Source: Agrypnia vestita (Eukaryota; Arthropoda; Insecta; Trichoptera; Phryganeidae). Taken from it: DNA of 64,000 bases. Position 1 is the stretch's first letter, and each line of letters begins with the position of its first letter. The translations under genes were made by a program, and so were the position numbers. Below, piece by piece: positions 22,010 through 34,140 of the stretch. The stretch spans positions 186,001 through 250,000 of the forward strand of contig JADDOH010022986.1 of NCBI GenBank assembly GCA_016648135.1, given 5' to 3'. Under the pieces are notes generated by a model. It made no database searches. It was not told where the DNA came from and saw nothing but the letters and a program-made list of their open reading frames with translations.

Positions 22010-24655
22010 CTAAACTAAACTTGTGATGAATCACCTGTTTCTATAGATTTTTTTAAAATTATTTTTAACCCACCTGGCGGAGTATTGGGGTTACAAAAAT
22101 TTGGGAATGATGAAACGCTAGTATTGGGAGGGAGTTAGTAGCGATTGATCGGATATAGGCTACGGGCAGTTACTATTCAATTCTTATAAATCATATTAAT
22201 CTTTGTGGTGGAGGCTAGAATTATAGGTAAAGCCGTGTTTGGTACAAATGGTTGACGATCGATGCGGTCCGAGCGGTCCACATGTGTTCCCCATAAAAAT
22301 ATACCGAACATGTTTTTCAGAGATTTGGATCGCGGTTATTGCGTTTTGGACTATTAAAAAACCGATTAACGTCTACTCCAAGGTGACGATGATATTGACA
22401 TTTTCACGAGGTTTCTGAATTATGGGCTTTTTTACTGGGTTTTTGAAACCGTTTAAGAGCCGTAAATCGTCATCTCAAGTGGATTCCCGCGCAACAGAGA
22501 TGCGGAATATAAGCAATAATTTATAGGAATTGGCAGCGAAGCACAGATTAAACGTATACGATGTACCAGAGGGGTGACCTTAACTGAGCGAATAATGATT
22601 TATTTTCGTTTCGCGGGAGTCGGATAACGTAGGCAGATAGGAAAGTTAACTATAATTCTATTATATTTATCTGTAGACTAACGCTCTTCAGGCTTTTACA
22701 ACAGATAGGTAATTGCGCAATGACGGTATATATAGTTAGGAAAGGGATAACGATAACGTGTAAGCATATTAATGGCACAACAAGAAAAGAAAATACTCAA
22801 ATATAGATACAATATATTAACTATGTAATCACTACAAACCTGTCCGACATTAGCGTAGTTTCATCAGAACGGATAACGTGTATACGATTGGCTATTCTAG
22901 CTCAGACTTCACCGGATTTGGTAGTAATAACCCACAAAACATGATTGGAACAAGTGTATCTAGATAAAAATATTGTAAATAAAATAATATGAATTTGCGG
23001 CCCATATACACACGAAATAAAAGGATAAAGCGTATGGGGATCTTATGGATGGATGGATAAATGACACAAATATATATAGGAGTAAATGCAAGTAAAAAGC
23101 AAGTATATAAGTACCAAAATATAGGAGAACATAGTGTGATAGAAATTCAAAGACGGGAGGAACAAAAATGTGAAGTGGAACGGATATAGCAAGGGCATGT
23201 AACAATGATATACGTACAAATACAGACAACTACTTGAGACCGATTCGACAGATACTAGCAATCTTTCAACACACCTCTAAGAACATGGTGAGTAGTATAT
23301 AGTTATCAGCGGAGGCGTCCAGTACCTTGGCAATAAATAAGCACTGAACTGATCCGACGCCTTGCCTGCGGCACTGAAGGTTTATTTATTTTATTTATTT
23401 TCATTTATTGGTTTTCTTACAGCCATATAATTAATCAATCTTGAAAAAAAAACAATAATTGATGTACAGAGTTTTGGGCCAATTACAAGAAAACACATAT
23501 ATACAATCGATAAAAAAAATAAGAAAAACCATGTCCAATAGTGGGTTTGTGTGAGTGTGTATTTGTGTGTTTATTTATTTATTTATTTATTTTGTTTTGG
23601 GAAAAATTAACAGCAAAACGATCTTAAAAATTTTCCACTGAATTTAAAAATTTACTTTAACTTACATTAATAGTTTATTGTATTATAGCGAATAGTACTC
23701 TTCCAGTATTATATTGTTCGAGAATATTCACTGTTTATGTAACATAGGTATTTTGTGGATCAATCTTACTGCCAGTAAAAATAATAATAAATGGTTACAA
23801 ATTAATATATAGATGACATGGCTACGTGAGCCCTGGGTACAACCGGAGAACTTCAATGTTTAAGTTCCGCAACGGAGGGACCTAATACGTCCCTGTGCGC
23901 GGGGGGCCGCGGGCGCAAGACAGGATTCATTGGGTGATCCACGAGAAAAGATCGCCCAAAATTAATTTAAAATTAGGTATAGTGCCTTTGGATGATTGTT
24001 ATATCTAGGTATGCAGTGTGTACGTGGTGAGTATATGGAGATTGATCCCATGATATAGCGGCCAAGAAACGTTAAATTTCCGATAAAGACGAGTGAAAAT
24101 ACGAGGGAACGGGACATGATAATGGTAGATAGTGAAGAAACATCAACTATGATTAGGGGAGTACCCGATAGATTGTGGTTACGGTTGATCAAACGACAAT
24201 ATGGACTGAACTTAGAAATTAAATATTAAAAATTAATTATCGCGCTTGCGAAGCGAATTTAAATCGTCCCAAGCCACCGAGTCTGCCCCAAAACATAAGG
24301 TAGGGACAGCAACAGAAAGGTGGAGCCAACTGACGGCTGCGAGTGGTTTCAGGGTTGTGGACCGCCAAAATAGACCTTAGTAGGCGGAATTCTGATATCA
24401 GGGATGGCATAGATTAGTGAAACCAAAGAGGCTGGATATGGGCCCTTTTCCCGCGAGGGGGGTTTTAAAATGTCAAGACAGTGCAGTTTTTGGTCAGTTG
24501 GGTGGACGTCTACGGAGGTGCGAAATCCGCGTCGGTTGTTTTTTTGAGTGATAGTTACCGTCGACTTAGAGTGTCCCAGTGTTTGAAAATTATAGTTTAG
24601 CTTCAAGTGAAAGTGGTGTACGAGTAATTATACTCTTTGACATTGTTGATTGCTC
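22010..24655. other. Unrecognised stretch
   Basis: Patches of higher GC alternate with AT-rich DNA (for example cgcggggggccgcgggcgc near 23898). TTTA microsatellite lies at 23380-23400 and 23568-23590. No gene, TIR or tandem array could be supported. Minus frames near 23962-24192 and 24349-24606 are unidentified and probably chance. Confidence 0.4.
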
Positions 24656-26068
24656 ACGATAAAAGAAAAGGGGGGTATGGGTATGATTTTATTTTATAAA
24701 GAGTAATCAATTTGGCATATTAGAACTTCGGAAATTACTGCGCTTTATTAAGTTGATTAGTCCGGCATATATAGAACTGATATTTGCAGATCTCCGGAAA
24801 CTAGCTGTGCGTTATAAAGATACCTTTTTTATGCTAAACACGCGGGAAATTGTTAATAAGTCTTATAAAAATACCTATCTTATGCTAAATACGCGAGGTC
24901 CTGTTAAAAGGGTTTTAATTCAGAGTACGGGTTTGATTTTATTTTATAAAGGTAATTAATTTGGCATATCAGAACTTCGGAAATCACTACGTTCTATAAA
25001 GTTAATTATTTTTATCGTCTTACTAGGTTCACAGAATAATACTCGCAGAATTTCAGGAACCGCTAGGGTTCAAATTTAGTTAATTTTCGTTTTACTAAGT
25101 ATACAGGAATAGTATTGGCGGATCTCCGGAAACTAGCTGTGCGTTATAAAGATACCTATTTTATGCTAAACACGCGGGAAATTGTTAAAAGATAAAAGAG
25201 TTGTTACTAACAGATTCGATTTTAAATAAGTCTTATAAAAATACCTATCTTTTGCTAAATACGCGAGGTCTCATTTTAATTTTTACATTTGTAAGGCATA
25301 TAATATTTCGTTATATGAAATGTTTCGATTAGACCGGATTTATTTTAGTTATTGAAAGAATATTTAGTTTATTTTAATATATTTTTTTTTTGTTTATGTT
25401 TAATAGTAAGAGTCCGTTAAAATTATAGCGAATAAATTCCGGGATTAAAAATACGTCTTGTGAAAAATATATAGCTGTCCTCGCGGGGTTTCAGATTTAG
25501 CCTATAATAATCTAGATTTTCATTTCGTTTAAAATTATATAGAGTAATTCCGTGGAGATCGGGGTTTATTTACAATTTCACAGATGTATAAATTCCAATA
25601 TTCTAGAAAATTATATAAAATAATCTCGTGAGAATCGGGGCTTATTTACGATTTTACAGATGTATAAATTCCATTATTCTAAAAAATTATATAAAATAAT
25701 CTCGTGAGGTACGGGGTTTATTTACGGTTTTACAGATGAACAAGTTTCACCATTTTATAAAGTATATAAAATTGCTTCCGTTCGGCCCGGGTTATCTTAT
25801 ATTATATAGAAAAACATAGATCTCGCGCTATTAAAACATATAAAAACGTTTCATGAGGGCGGGATTGTTTTGCGCGTTGGGGAAAGTATATAAGATAAAA
25901 ATAAGTTTAATTGGTTCGGGTTATTTTATATATATATTTTTTTATTTTTTATTTATTTAAAAATCCTTGTTTACAAATAAGATACTTAATACTAATTTAA
26001 CAATAAAACATAAGATAAAACATAAGATAATTTACACATTTTTTTGTTTTGTTTAATTTGTGGATTAT

Positions 26069-26103
26069 GCCACTCTACTAGGCTACGCCTGTCCCAGAGT
26101 GGC
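26069..26103 (-). other. 3'UTR stem-loop of the LINE
   Basis: On the minus strand an 8-bp outer stem (GCCACTCT/AGAGTGGC) encloses GGGAC on the 5' side, an inner AGGC/GCCT stem with GTA loop, and AGT on the 3' side. The same layout occurs at 35043-35080 in a divergent LINE. It may be the recognition structure for the reverse transcriptase. Confidence 0.7.
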
Positions 26104-26356
26104 GTTATAGCACACAATTATAATATTTTTTCGAGTTCGTCAGTAGTATTTATTTTCATAAGGTAGTTATTATGTATCTATAGAGTATCAAGTGGAATGT
26201 TAGTGAAAGTTGAGTTAGTCATAAGTCCAAGTGTAAATATGTGTAGAATAATTGTTTAATGTAAAAAGGGTTAAAGTTTTGTTTAAGATTATTTTTTTAT
26301 TTTCCTTAATTAATTAATTAATTTATATAGGTATATATTTTTATTTAAAGACATTA

Positions 26357-28606
26357 TTACGCAATTACAGTAAGTAAATTTTCAGTTGCTGTTCTACCTT
26401 TGGAGGTAAGCCAGTTGTTTGCTAAAGCTTTTATTTTATTAATTGAGTATATTCTGATTTCCGGGAAGTCTGTTTTAAATATGTTAAATATTTTAGGCCC
26501 TATGTATGAGTAATTTTTCTGTCCATGTGTTGTCTTAGTTTTTGGTATTTCGTCAAGGTTTCGTAATGCTTGTCTAGTATTATGTGAATGCGAGTTACTG
26601 GTTGCTGTTAGGTGGTTTGTGTTTTTAATGTAGAAGATGAGGGTAGACTTAACGAACAGCTGTCTAACGTCCAGTACATTAAATTCTCTGAATAGTCTGT
26701 CTGATTGGTATGTGAATGGTTTCTTATTAATGACTCGGAGCAAGGTTTTTTGTGCCGTTATAGCTGGTTTTAATGTGGTTTTGTAAGTACCTCCCCAACT
26801 TGGAATCGCATAGTTCAAAAATGACTGGGCAAGAGCATAATAGATAGTTTTGAGTTGCTGTTTATTAAAAATATTACGTATGGATTTAAAAAGGTAAATG
26901 AGTTTTAAAAGTTTTCCCGATAATAGTTCAATGTGAAGTTTCCAGTTTAGGTGCCTGTCTATTATGATTCCCAAGTATTTCACACTATCTGCATTTTCCA
27001 AGGGGGTGCAATCACAGTTTTGGTGTTGGCAATCATGCATAGTCAATTTTAAATCGCTAGATGGCTGCCCTCTTTTATCTATGCTGAATGTCAAATACTT
27101 AGTTTTTTTGAGATTGACTGTTAGCAAATTATTTTCCAGCCAGTGTTTTACTATGTTGCAACCCAGTTCAGCTGCTTTGAAAACAAGATCCCATGATGAA
27201 GCGTGGAACAGGAGTATTGTATCGTCTGCAAAAGTAACTACTTTCCCCCCCGTTGTTAGCTTGCATAAATCGTTTATGTATAGGAGGAATAAAACAGGTC
27301 CTAGTGTACTTCCTTGAGGGACTCCGTATTTGATGTAATGTTCGTCACTTTTAGTTTTGTCAAGTTGTGTAAATTGTGTTCTGTCTGTAAGGTAAGTTTT
27401 GAACCAGTTGTAACTTGCTTCCGAAAGTCCAGTCTGTTTTAGTTTGTGAAGCATTTTTTCATGTGAAACTGTGTCAAAAGCTTTCGTCAAGTCTAGTGCT
27501 ATTGCTATACATTTTTTATTATTGTCAAGTTTGTCTGAAATATAACCAATAACTTCCTGTATTGCTTCTTGTGTACCCCGATTTTTTCTAAATCCAAACT
27601 GGTTGTTGGCTAAAATTTGATGTTTTTCTAAAAAGTTGGTGAATTGATTACAAACACATTTCTCTAGCAGCTTAGATAGTAAATTTAGGATGGATATAGG
27701 TCGGTAGTTATTTGGATCGTCTTTATTGCCAGCTTTATGTACGGGTGTGATTTTAGCCGTTTTTAGTTGGGACGGGAAAATACCTTTTGTGATGCTTAAA
27801 TTAAATATATGAACTATAGGTTTTAGTAATATTTCTTTGAACGATTTAATTACTCTAGCGGATATTCCGTCCGGGCCTGGAGAGCAGTCTATGTTCAGGT
27901 CATCTACTATTTTTTCCACATCTTTGTAACAGATAGGGGAGATCTCAAATTTGGGGAGATGGGGTCCGTTAGTTTTTATATTATTATAGTGTGACTGCTG
28001 TTTGTATTTATTTAATACTTTACGCGCTAGTGTTTCACCAATTGTGGAGAAGTGAAGGTTTAGTTTATCTGCTATTTCTTTCTTATCAGTGATGGTAGTG
28101 TTGTTGTGTACCAAAGTATTAATGTTACTTTTTTTATGTGTTTCAATACCATTTAATTCTTTTACGACATTCCATATGTTTTTAGTATTATTGTTTTGTT
28201 CGATTTTTTGTTTGTAGTGTTGTTCTTTCCTTTTTTTTATTATGTTGTTACATATATTGCGGTATCTTTTATAATACTGATATAGTGAATGGTTGAATGG
28301 ATGTTTTTTTACTTGCTGATGAAGTTGGTCACGTTTGTGAGTGCATTTAATTATATTCGGTGTTATCCAGGGTTTTATACATTTATTTATTTTTCTAACA
28401 TAAGAGGTAGTATTTTTTTCAATATGTTTATTAAGAGTGTTTAAGAATCTAGATAAAGCTACATCCGTTTGTTTTTCTTTTAATACGTCTATCCAGCTTT
28501 CTGTAATTAGATCAGTTTTAAGTTCTTCGAAGTTTATTTGTTGGGTTTTTGTTAGATGTTGCTTACTTTGTAGTTTTATGAAAGATATTTGCCTTGCGGA
28601 CTTAAA
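26357..28606 (-). CDS. LINE ORF2 remnant: reverse transcriptase, open for 749 codons
   Basis: Reading from the TAG at 28607-28609, the frame is open to the stop at 26357. It starts inside the endonuclease-RT linker (KPWITPNIIKC at about 28375). The reverse transcriptase follows: SPGPDGI, NYRPISILNLLSKLLEK, NQFGFRKNRGTQEAI, ALDLTKAFDTVSHEKML with the first catalytic Asp, YGVPQGSTLGPVLFLLYIND, then TFADDT at 27221-27235 with the two other Asp. The thumb and C-terminal part ends with HNTRQAL and GQKNYSYIGPKIFN. The motifs fit the CR1/Jockey-side clades; exact clade unassigned. No frameshift or stop occurs in the retained part, so the copy is fairly young, yet without endonuclease it cannot be autonomous. 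Confidence 0.93.
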   Translation of the reverse strand, partial: FKSARQISFIKLQSKQHLTKTQQINFEELKTDLITESWIDVLKEKQTDVALSRFLNTLNKHIEKNTTSYVRKINKCIKPWITPNIIKCTHKRDQLHQQVKKHPFNHSLYQYYKRYRNICNNIIKKRKEQHYKQKIEQNNNTKNIWNVVKELNGIETHKKSNINTLVHNNTTITDKKEIADKLNLHFSTIGETLARKVLNKYKQQSHYNNIKTNGPHLPKFEISPICYKDVEKIVDDLNIDCSPGPDGISARVIKSFKEILLKPIVHIFNLSITKGIFPSQLKTAKITPVHKAGNKDDPNNYRPISILNLLSKLLEKCVCNQFTNFLEKHQILANNQFGFRKNRGTQEAIQEVIGYISDKLDNNKKCIAIALDLTKAFDTVSHEKMLHKLKQTGLSEASYNWFKTYLTDRTQFTQLDKTKSDEHYIKYGVPQGSTLGPVLFLLYINDLCKLTTGGKVVTFADDTILLFHASSWDLVFKAAELGCNIVKHWLENNLLTVNLKKTKYLTFSIDKRGQPSSDLKLTMHDCQHQNCDCTPLENADSVKYLGIIIDRHLNWKLHIELLSGKLLKLIYLFKSIRNIFNKQQLKTIYYALAQSFLNYAIPSWGGTYKTTLKPAITAQKTLLRVINKKPFTYQSDRLFREFNVLDVRQLFVKSTLIFYIKNTNHLTATSNSHSHNTRQALRNLDEIPKTKTTHGQKNYSYIGPKIFNIFKTDFPEIRIYSINKIKALANNWLTSKGRTATENLLTVIA

Positions 28607-29550
28607 CTATGAAAAAAAATGTTTCAATTAGTTCTGGTTATACTTTAGGAGTGATGTAAACTTCGCGGTTGTGATCCTATATAAAAATCGCGTTAGTATA
28701 ATTCGGGTTACTTTGTATTGTACGAAAACGTAAATCTCGCGTATAAAAACGCGTATAAAAAAAAACGTATATCATGTATTCAAACATATAAAAACTTCTA
28801 GTACATTGTTTCGATAGACCGGGGTTGTATTATACTTATAAAGATGTAGGGCCTCGTTATATTGAAAATATATAAAAACCGCCTGGGGCCGGGTCTTCTT
28901 ATTTATAAACTATATAAGATTTCGTTGCATTTAGTTATGCAAAATGCTTTCGTTCGAGAATTCGCGTTTCATTTAATAAATATGAAGCATATAGATTTCG
29001 GTTAGAACTATTTTAAAATGTTTCGTTTAGAAATTCGCGTCTTGTATTATAAATGTGAAACTTATAATATTCGTTTTGAGCTAAAACATATGAACATAGA
29101 AACACTACAGTTCTGAACGCTATCTTGTTTACTATGCCTAGGACATTCTTGCGGTGTATTAGGCTTGATGGTAAAATTTAAACTCTTACTCTGTTTAAAA
29201 TATACGTAGTGTCTCCGCCTAGATTGGCTTCACGATATACTTTATGAAATTTGTAAGTTCCGCTGTCCTAAAATTATATAAAATTACCTTCGTTTAGATC
29301 GGGTTATATCATATTCCTCGCGGAACGCGTAAACCTCGTTGTCCTGAAACTAAATAAGGATGTTTCACCTAGACCGGGTTCATTTTACATTTTAGGAAGA
29401 ATATAAATCCCGCGTCTTTCACTACATAAAATGGTTTCGGTAAGATTGGGGTTGTTTATACTTGTAGAAATTACAGAATCCCGTTATTTTTAAACTATAT
29501 TAAAATGATAAACTATATTAAAATTTGCCGGAGAGTAGATATCAAATATT

Positions 29551-30335
29551 CGAGATGACAATAAATTTATATTAAGAATAATATTAAGAATAAAAACTAA
29601 ATCGGCGGACCCTAAAAGTAATATGAATTGACCTTATCAAGATGCAGACTAGTGGGGTTTTATTATAGAAACAATTAACTGTTCTGTGGCGCCTACTTAT
29701 CCGCGGTATCCCCGATAAATGATAAAAACAAGTGGACAAGTGGTCGCTTCACGGGTTTGTTAAAACTTATAAATGCATGGAATCCTAGATTCAAAGCTTA
29801 ATCCCGGTATTTCGGATAAATATAAGAATATGTAACATCGGAAAATAACGGGTAACGGTTTTATGAAAAATATGGTTTTATGAAAAATACGTATAATCAT
29901 TAGAATTAGAGTTTAGTTTCGGTGACCCGGGTAAGTACGGATGCGTAAGACGGAAATAAGGACTATGTTACAGTATTATTAAGATATATGAATACTTACA
30001 ATTGTCGAGCTAGAGTCTAATTCCGGTATCTCGAGGAATATAAATTTAAAGAAAAGAAAATAATGTCTAGTTTCGGTTTGATTAAAGTATATACACCGTG
30101 TAGTTGCAGAGGCTGGATACTAAGCTCCAGCTACGGAAACTTATAAACGCGTAATGGCAGGATCAAAGGTTAGGTCGCGAACTATAGTTAATTAGGGGCC
30201 TGTGAATCGTATGCGCGTGCAAGGCAAGTGTCCGCAATCCTTAGGTATAAAGTGAGGTACATGAAGTGAAACTACGATGCACTGGACTGGATATAATCGG
30301 CGGCAGATGGGTAAGTCATGTCATCCTCTTTCCGT
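29551..30335. other. Unrecognised stretch after the satellite
   Basis: Short phrases such as cggtatctcgagg and ataaatataagaata recur loosely, suggesting further decayed repeat units. No gene seen. Confidence 0.35.
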
Positions 30336-30339
30336 TTTG

Positions 30340-30480
30340 AGATTATAACGTTATATAAAGGTGGCGCACGATTAAGAAGAATGGTCTCGGGTTCGACACC
30401 CCAGACAGAGACGGAAGAAGCGCCGATAGTGAAAGCTAACCCCTGTACCGTAAACTTTACATATGTTTATCCACAGGTGT
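30340..30480 (+). repeat. tRNA-like (SINE-head) remnant
   Basis: The block ggtctcgggttcgacacccc (30383-30402) resembles a TPsiC arm and pol III B box. About 30 bases before it, ataaaggtggcgcac is a weak A-box candidate. No cloverleaf closes, so a tRNA-derived repeat is more likely than a gene. Confidence 0.35.
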
Positions 30481-30569
30481 TTGCATGTCGAATCCGTACT
30501 GACCATAAAAGGGGCGAATTAATTTGCCAAATTAACCCTTCTCTGCATGTGTGTGAACTTCCAGGGATG

Positions 30570-31215
30570 CCGAACTTATTTATTCATTTCTATTTATTTA
30601 TTTAATTGATTGATTGATTGAATGATTAATTAATTAATTAGGTATTTATTTGTCTATTCATATATTTATTTGTTTATTTGTTTATGTATTCATTCATTCA
30701 TTTATTTATTTATTTATTTATAAATTATTTATTTATCTACTTGTTTATTCAATTGATTGATTGATTAATTGATTAATTATATATTTATTTATTCATTTTA
30801 CTTATTTGATTGATTGATTTATTAATCAATTAATCATATATTTATTTACTTGTTTATTTATTTATTTATTCATTCATTCATTCATTCTTTCATTCATTCA
30901 TTCATCCATCTATTCATTTATTTATAAATTATTTATTTACCTACTTGTTTATTTAACTGATGGATTGATTAATTGATTAATTATATATTTATTTATTCAT
31001 TTATTTATTTAATTGATTGATTGATTGATTAGTTAATTAATTATATATCTATTTATTCATTTATTTGTTTGATTGACTGATTTATTTATTAATTAATAAT
31101 ATATTTATTTATTTATTCATTTGTTTATTTACTTATTGATTTATTGATTGATTAATTAATTAATTAATAAATTTATTTATTTATCAATTTATTTATTTAT
31201 ATATTTATTTATCTA
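30570..31215. repeat. TTTA / GATT low-complexity tract
   Basis: About 645 bases of imperfect tttatttattta and gattgattaatt runs, alternating in blocks. Confidence 0.95.
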
Positions 31216-31239
31216 CGTACTTATACGTCTGTGCATCGT

Positions 31240-32330
31240 CGGGGGGGGGATAGTCAGATCAGCATCGCCACCGTCAACATCACCGAATGCCGTGTCCCAA
31301 CTATATACCACGCGCCAAATTACATCACCGTCACTGAACGCCGCGTTCCGATTACACACTACTCGCTATGTTACGTCGTCGCCACCGATCGCCGCGTTCC
31401 AGTTATATATCGTCAGGAGACGTTCCCATAGCATCATCATCATCATCATCATTAGCAGTGTCCCAGTTATATATAGTCAGGAAGCGTTTCGATAGTATCA
31501 TCATCATCATCATCATTAGCGGTGTTTCAGCTGTATATCGCCAGGAAACGTTTCGATAGCATCATCATCATCATCATCATTAGCAGTGTTCCAGTTATAT
31601 ATAGTCAGGAGGCGTTTCGATAGCATCATTATCATCATCATTAGCAGTGTCCCAGTTATATATCGTCAGGAGACGTTTCAATAGTATCATCATCATCATC
31701 ATCATTAGTGGTGTCCCAGTCATATGTAGTCAGGAGGCGTTTCGATAGTATCATCAACATCATCATCATTAGCAGTGTCCCAGTTATATATCGTCAGGAG
31801 ACGTTTCAATAGTATCATCATCATCATCATCATCATTAGCGGTGCCCCAGTCATATATAGTCAGGAGGCGTTTCGATAGTATCATCATCATCATTAGCGG
31901 TGTTTCAGCCATATATTGTCAGGAGACGTTACGATAGAATCATCATCATCATCATCATCACTAGCGATGGTCCAGCTATATATCGTCAGGAGATGTTTCA
32001 ATAGTATCATCATAATCATCATCATTAGCGGTGTCCCAGTCATATATAGTCAGGAGGCGTTTCGATAGTATCATCATCATCATCATTGGCGGTGTTTCAG
32101 CTATATATCATCAGGAGGCGTTACAATAGTATCATCATCATCATCATCATCACTAGCGGTGGTTCAGCTATATATCATCAGGAGACGTTTCGATAGTGAC
32201 AACATCATCCCCATCAGCGATGGCAGGGTTCCAGTTACACATCAGTCGGAGAAAATTGGGCAGATCCCATCATCACCGCTGGCAGGATTCTAGCTGTACA
32301 CCATTTGGAGAAAATACACCGACATCCCTG
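31240..32330. repeat. 64-bp minisatellite with internal ATC microsatellite
   Basis: About 13 well-kept units lie between 31400 and 32210. Each reads roughly gtgtcccagttatatat, cgtcaggagacgtttcgata, then gtatcatcatcatc of variable length and attagcg. Two subtypes tend to alternate (agtcaggaggcg and cgtcaggagacg). More diverged units flank the core at 31240-31400 and 32210-32330. Frames crossing it are repeat artefacts. Confidence 0.95.
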
Positions 32331-34060
32331 GCCAGGGGCTAGGCATATCCCTACTGTCCAGATCCACCTTTCCATCTACTAATACGAGGGGTCATGGCCT
32401 CGTGAAACCACATGGCAACCAACCATTACAAGTATTTATTTATGTATTGTATATGTATGTATATTATATTTTATTAGTATGTATCTATTCGTACGTAGTG
32501 TATGAGGGGGCTCTTCACGGGTGGCACAACACCCGTGCGGATGTCTTCCCTCGTCTGGAATGGATTGAACGTATTGATGCATACCAGATTATAATAAGTA
32601 CTACCTGGGAGGGTGGTTGCAGTCACTGTAGTGTCGCGAATGGCCAATGGGCTGCAGTTGCTCACAGGCGAGGGTTGGGGAGCCTAGGAAACTCCCCCTC
32701 CCCACTCGCATATTTTTGACTTGACAGGTGGCCCGGGACCATCTTTACAGTAGCTTCAGTATATATACCGTAGTTTAACTTAGTTTAACCTGGAGGAGTT
32801 GGAATTCGGGGGGCAAACTGGCTCTGAGCCCGGACGCCAGACACTGACGCGAGGGATGGTGCGGTACTTTGCACAGAAGAGGCCCAACATGAAAAGGCGC
32901 ATCCAGGCTCAGGTCAACGTATCCGGAACTCGTGTCGGGAGAAGGAGGATGGGATCAGTCACCGATGAGCCTTTGGGTATGGAGGGGCCGAATTTAAAGC
33001 AAACACATTTTCCGCGTACACATACATTTACACATACCTTCCACAACCCCTTTATCCATTAGAACCCAACGTACCACTAGAATGAGACATAGGGCCAGAT
33101 ACAGGTGACGGAACTTAGGCCGGCTAGTAAATAAACGTAACAATGTAATTGATATAAAAATAATGCAGAGTAAATATAAAAGATCGTAAGGAATAAGCAC
33201 AGCGAGATAACGGCGGAAGATAAAATTATTAACCAGCGAGGGCGTCGAAGACGGAATCATCCATAGGGGCGGTTACGATGAACTTGAGGGCTTTCAGGGG
33301 ATCTATGTACTCCATATGTGCATGCGCATGTGATAACGGCACGTTACTAACCTTTCCAGTGGAAGGCGGCCGATCCCATACAGGTAGGACCATGGGGATC
33401 GAGCGGAGAGGCGTGGGTGCAGAGGATCGCGTATTCCGGATGCGCAGCTACATCAGATGCAGGGGCTTCAGTCCGTAGGAACGTTAGGTAATCAATATAG
33501 GGCCACGGAACATAGTATTTTTAGCAATTGCACCGTAGGGCTTATTTGACGTACTAGGTAGTTTTGTTTGCGTTTTCCATGAACATTCACGAACTTCATA
33601 CCCCAGTATTTAATTTAAGTTTAGCTTGCGTTAGGGTTACCACAAAACCAATTCATCCCCTATAGTTCGAAACAAAAAATTACACAACGTGAACTGGGGA
33701 GGTCTTGAATAAAGCGAGGGTGTTTGGAAATACTACGTTAAAAACCGTAGAGCCTTCACCCGACGTAGATAGATAGCTTGTTTGCCTCTAACAAGGCGTA
33801 AACTCAGTTAGGGGTAGGATCGAGCTGAAAGGCGAAGAAGAGGAATCATCACAAACTAAAATAAAATAAATTAAACTCTATTGATTATTGACCTTGAAAG
33901 ACGGTCCTGGAATGAAAATAGAGTACGAAGTATAAATACTTTATGACCATTTTGAAAATGATATAATTAAACCATAAAATAAATAAATAAATAGTAAATA
34001 ATATTCAAAACAAAATAAAGATACGGTGTCCGTTAGGAATTAAATTAAATTAATTCATTA
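32331..34060. other. Unrecognised stretch of mixed composition
   Basis: GC-richer patches at 32500-32720 and 32800-33000 have open frames but no domain I recognise (for example a plus-strand frame at 32799-33062). They may belong to an unknown decayed element. Confidence 0.35.
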
Positions 34061-34066
34061 AGAGTA

Positions 34067-34140
34067 TCTTATTGTTCTAGTGGTTGAGACTCTCGCCTAG
34101 TGACTCAGTGATCGATGGTTCGATTCCAGGAGATGAGCAA
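34067..34140 (+). repeat. tRNA-like sequence, probable SINE head
   Basis: tctagtggttgagactct (34076-34093) fits a pol III A box and gatggttcgattcc (34114-34127) a B box, at tRNA-like spacing. Acceptor halves do not pair well, so a functional tRNA gene is unlikely. Confidence 0.5.

Larger units (their letters stand above)
25926..28615 (-). mobile_element. 5'-truncated non-LTR retrotransposon (LINE)
   Basis: Orientation is minus. The reverse-transcriptase frame is followed by a 3'UTR of about 430 bases and an A-rich tail (T-rich on the plus strand at 25926-25965). The endonuclease half is missing; homology stops near 28606, as expected of incomplete reverse transcription. The 3'UTR contains an RNA hairpin at 26069-26103. 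It is inserted in the degenerate satellite. Flanks look similar (ggttcgggttat before, agttctggttat after), which may be an old target duplication or just satellite phase. Confidence 0.9.
24660..29550. repeat. Degenerate ~75-bp satellite, split by a LINE
   Basis: Outside 25926-28615 the DNA is made of loosely repeated units of roughly 75 bases. They are built around ttatataaaat, tctcgtgag or tttcg, then (c)ggggtttattta and acagatgta or aaatctcgcg. The clearest consecutive units are 25532-25605, 25606-25682 and 25683-25760. A longer duplication is superimposed: 24788-24905 recurs at 25117-25270 with about 35 extra bases. Divergence is high on both sides, so the array is old. Confidence 0.65.

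Noticed and set aside
32799..33062. 87-codon plus-strand frame
   Set aside because: No recognised domain and no supporting exon structure.
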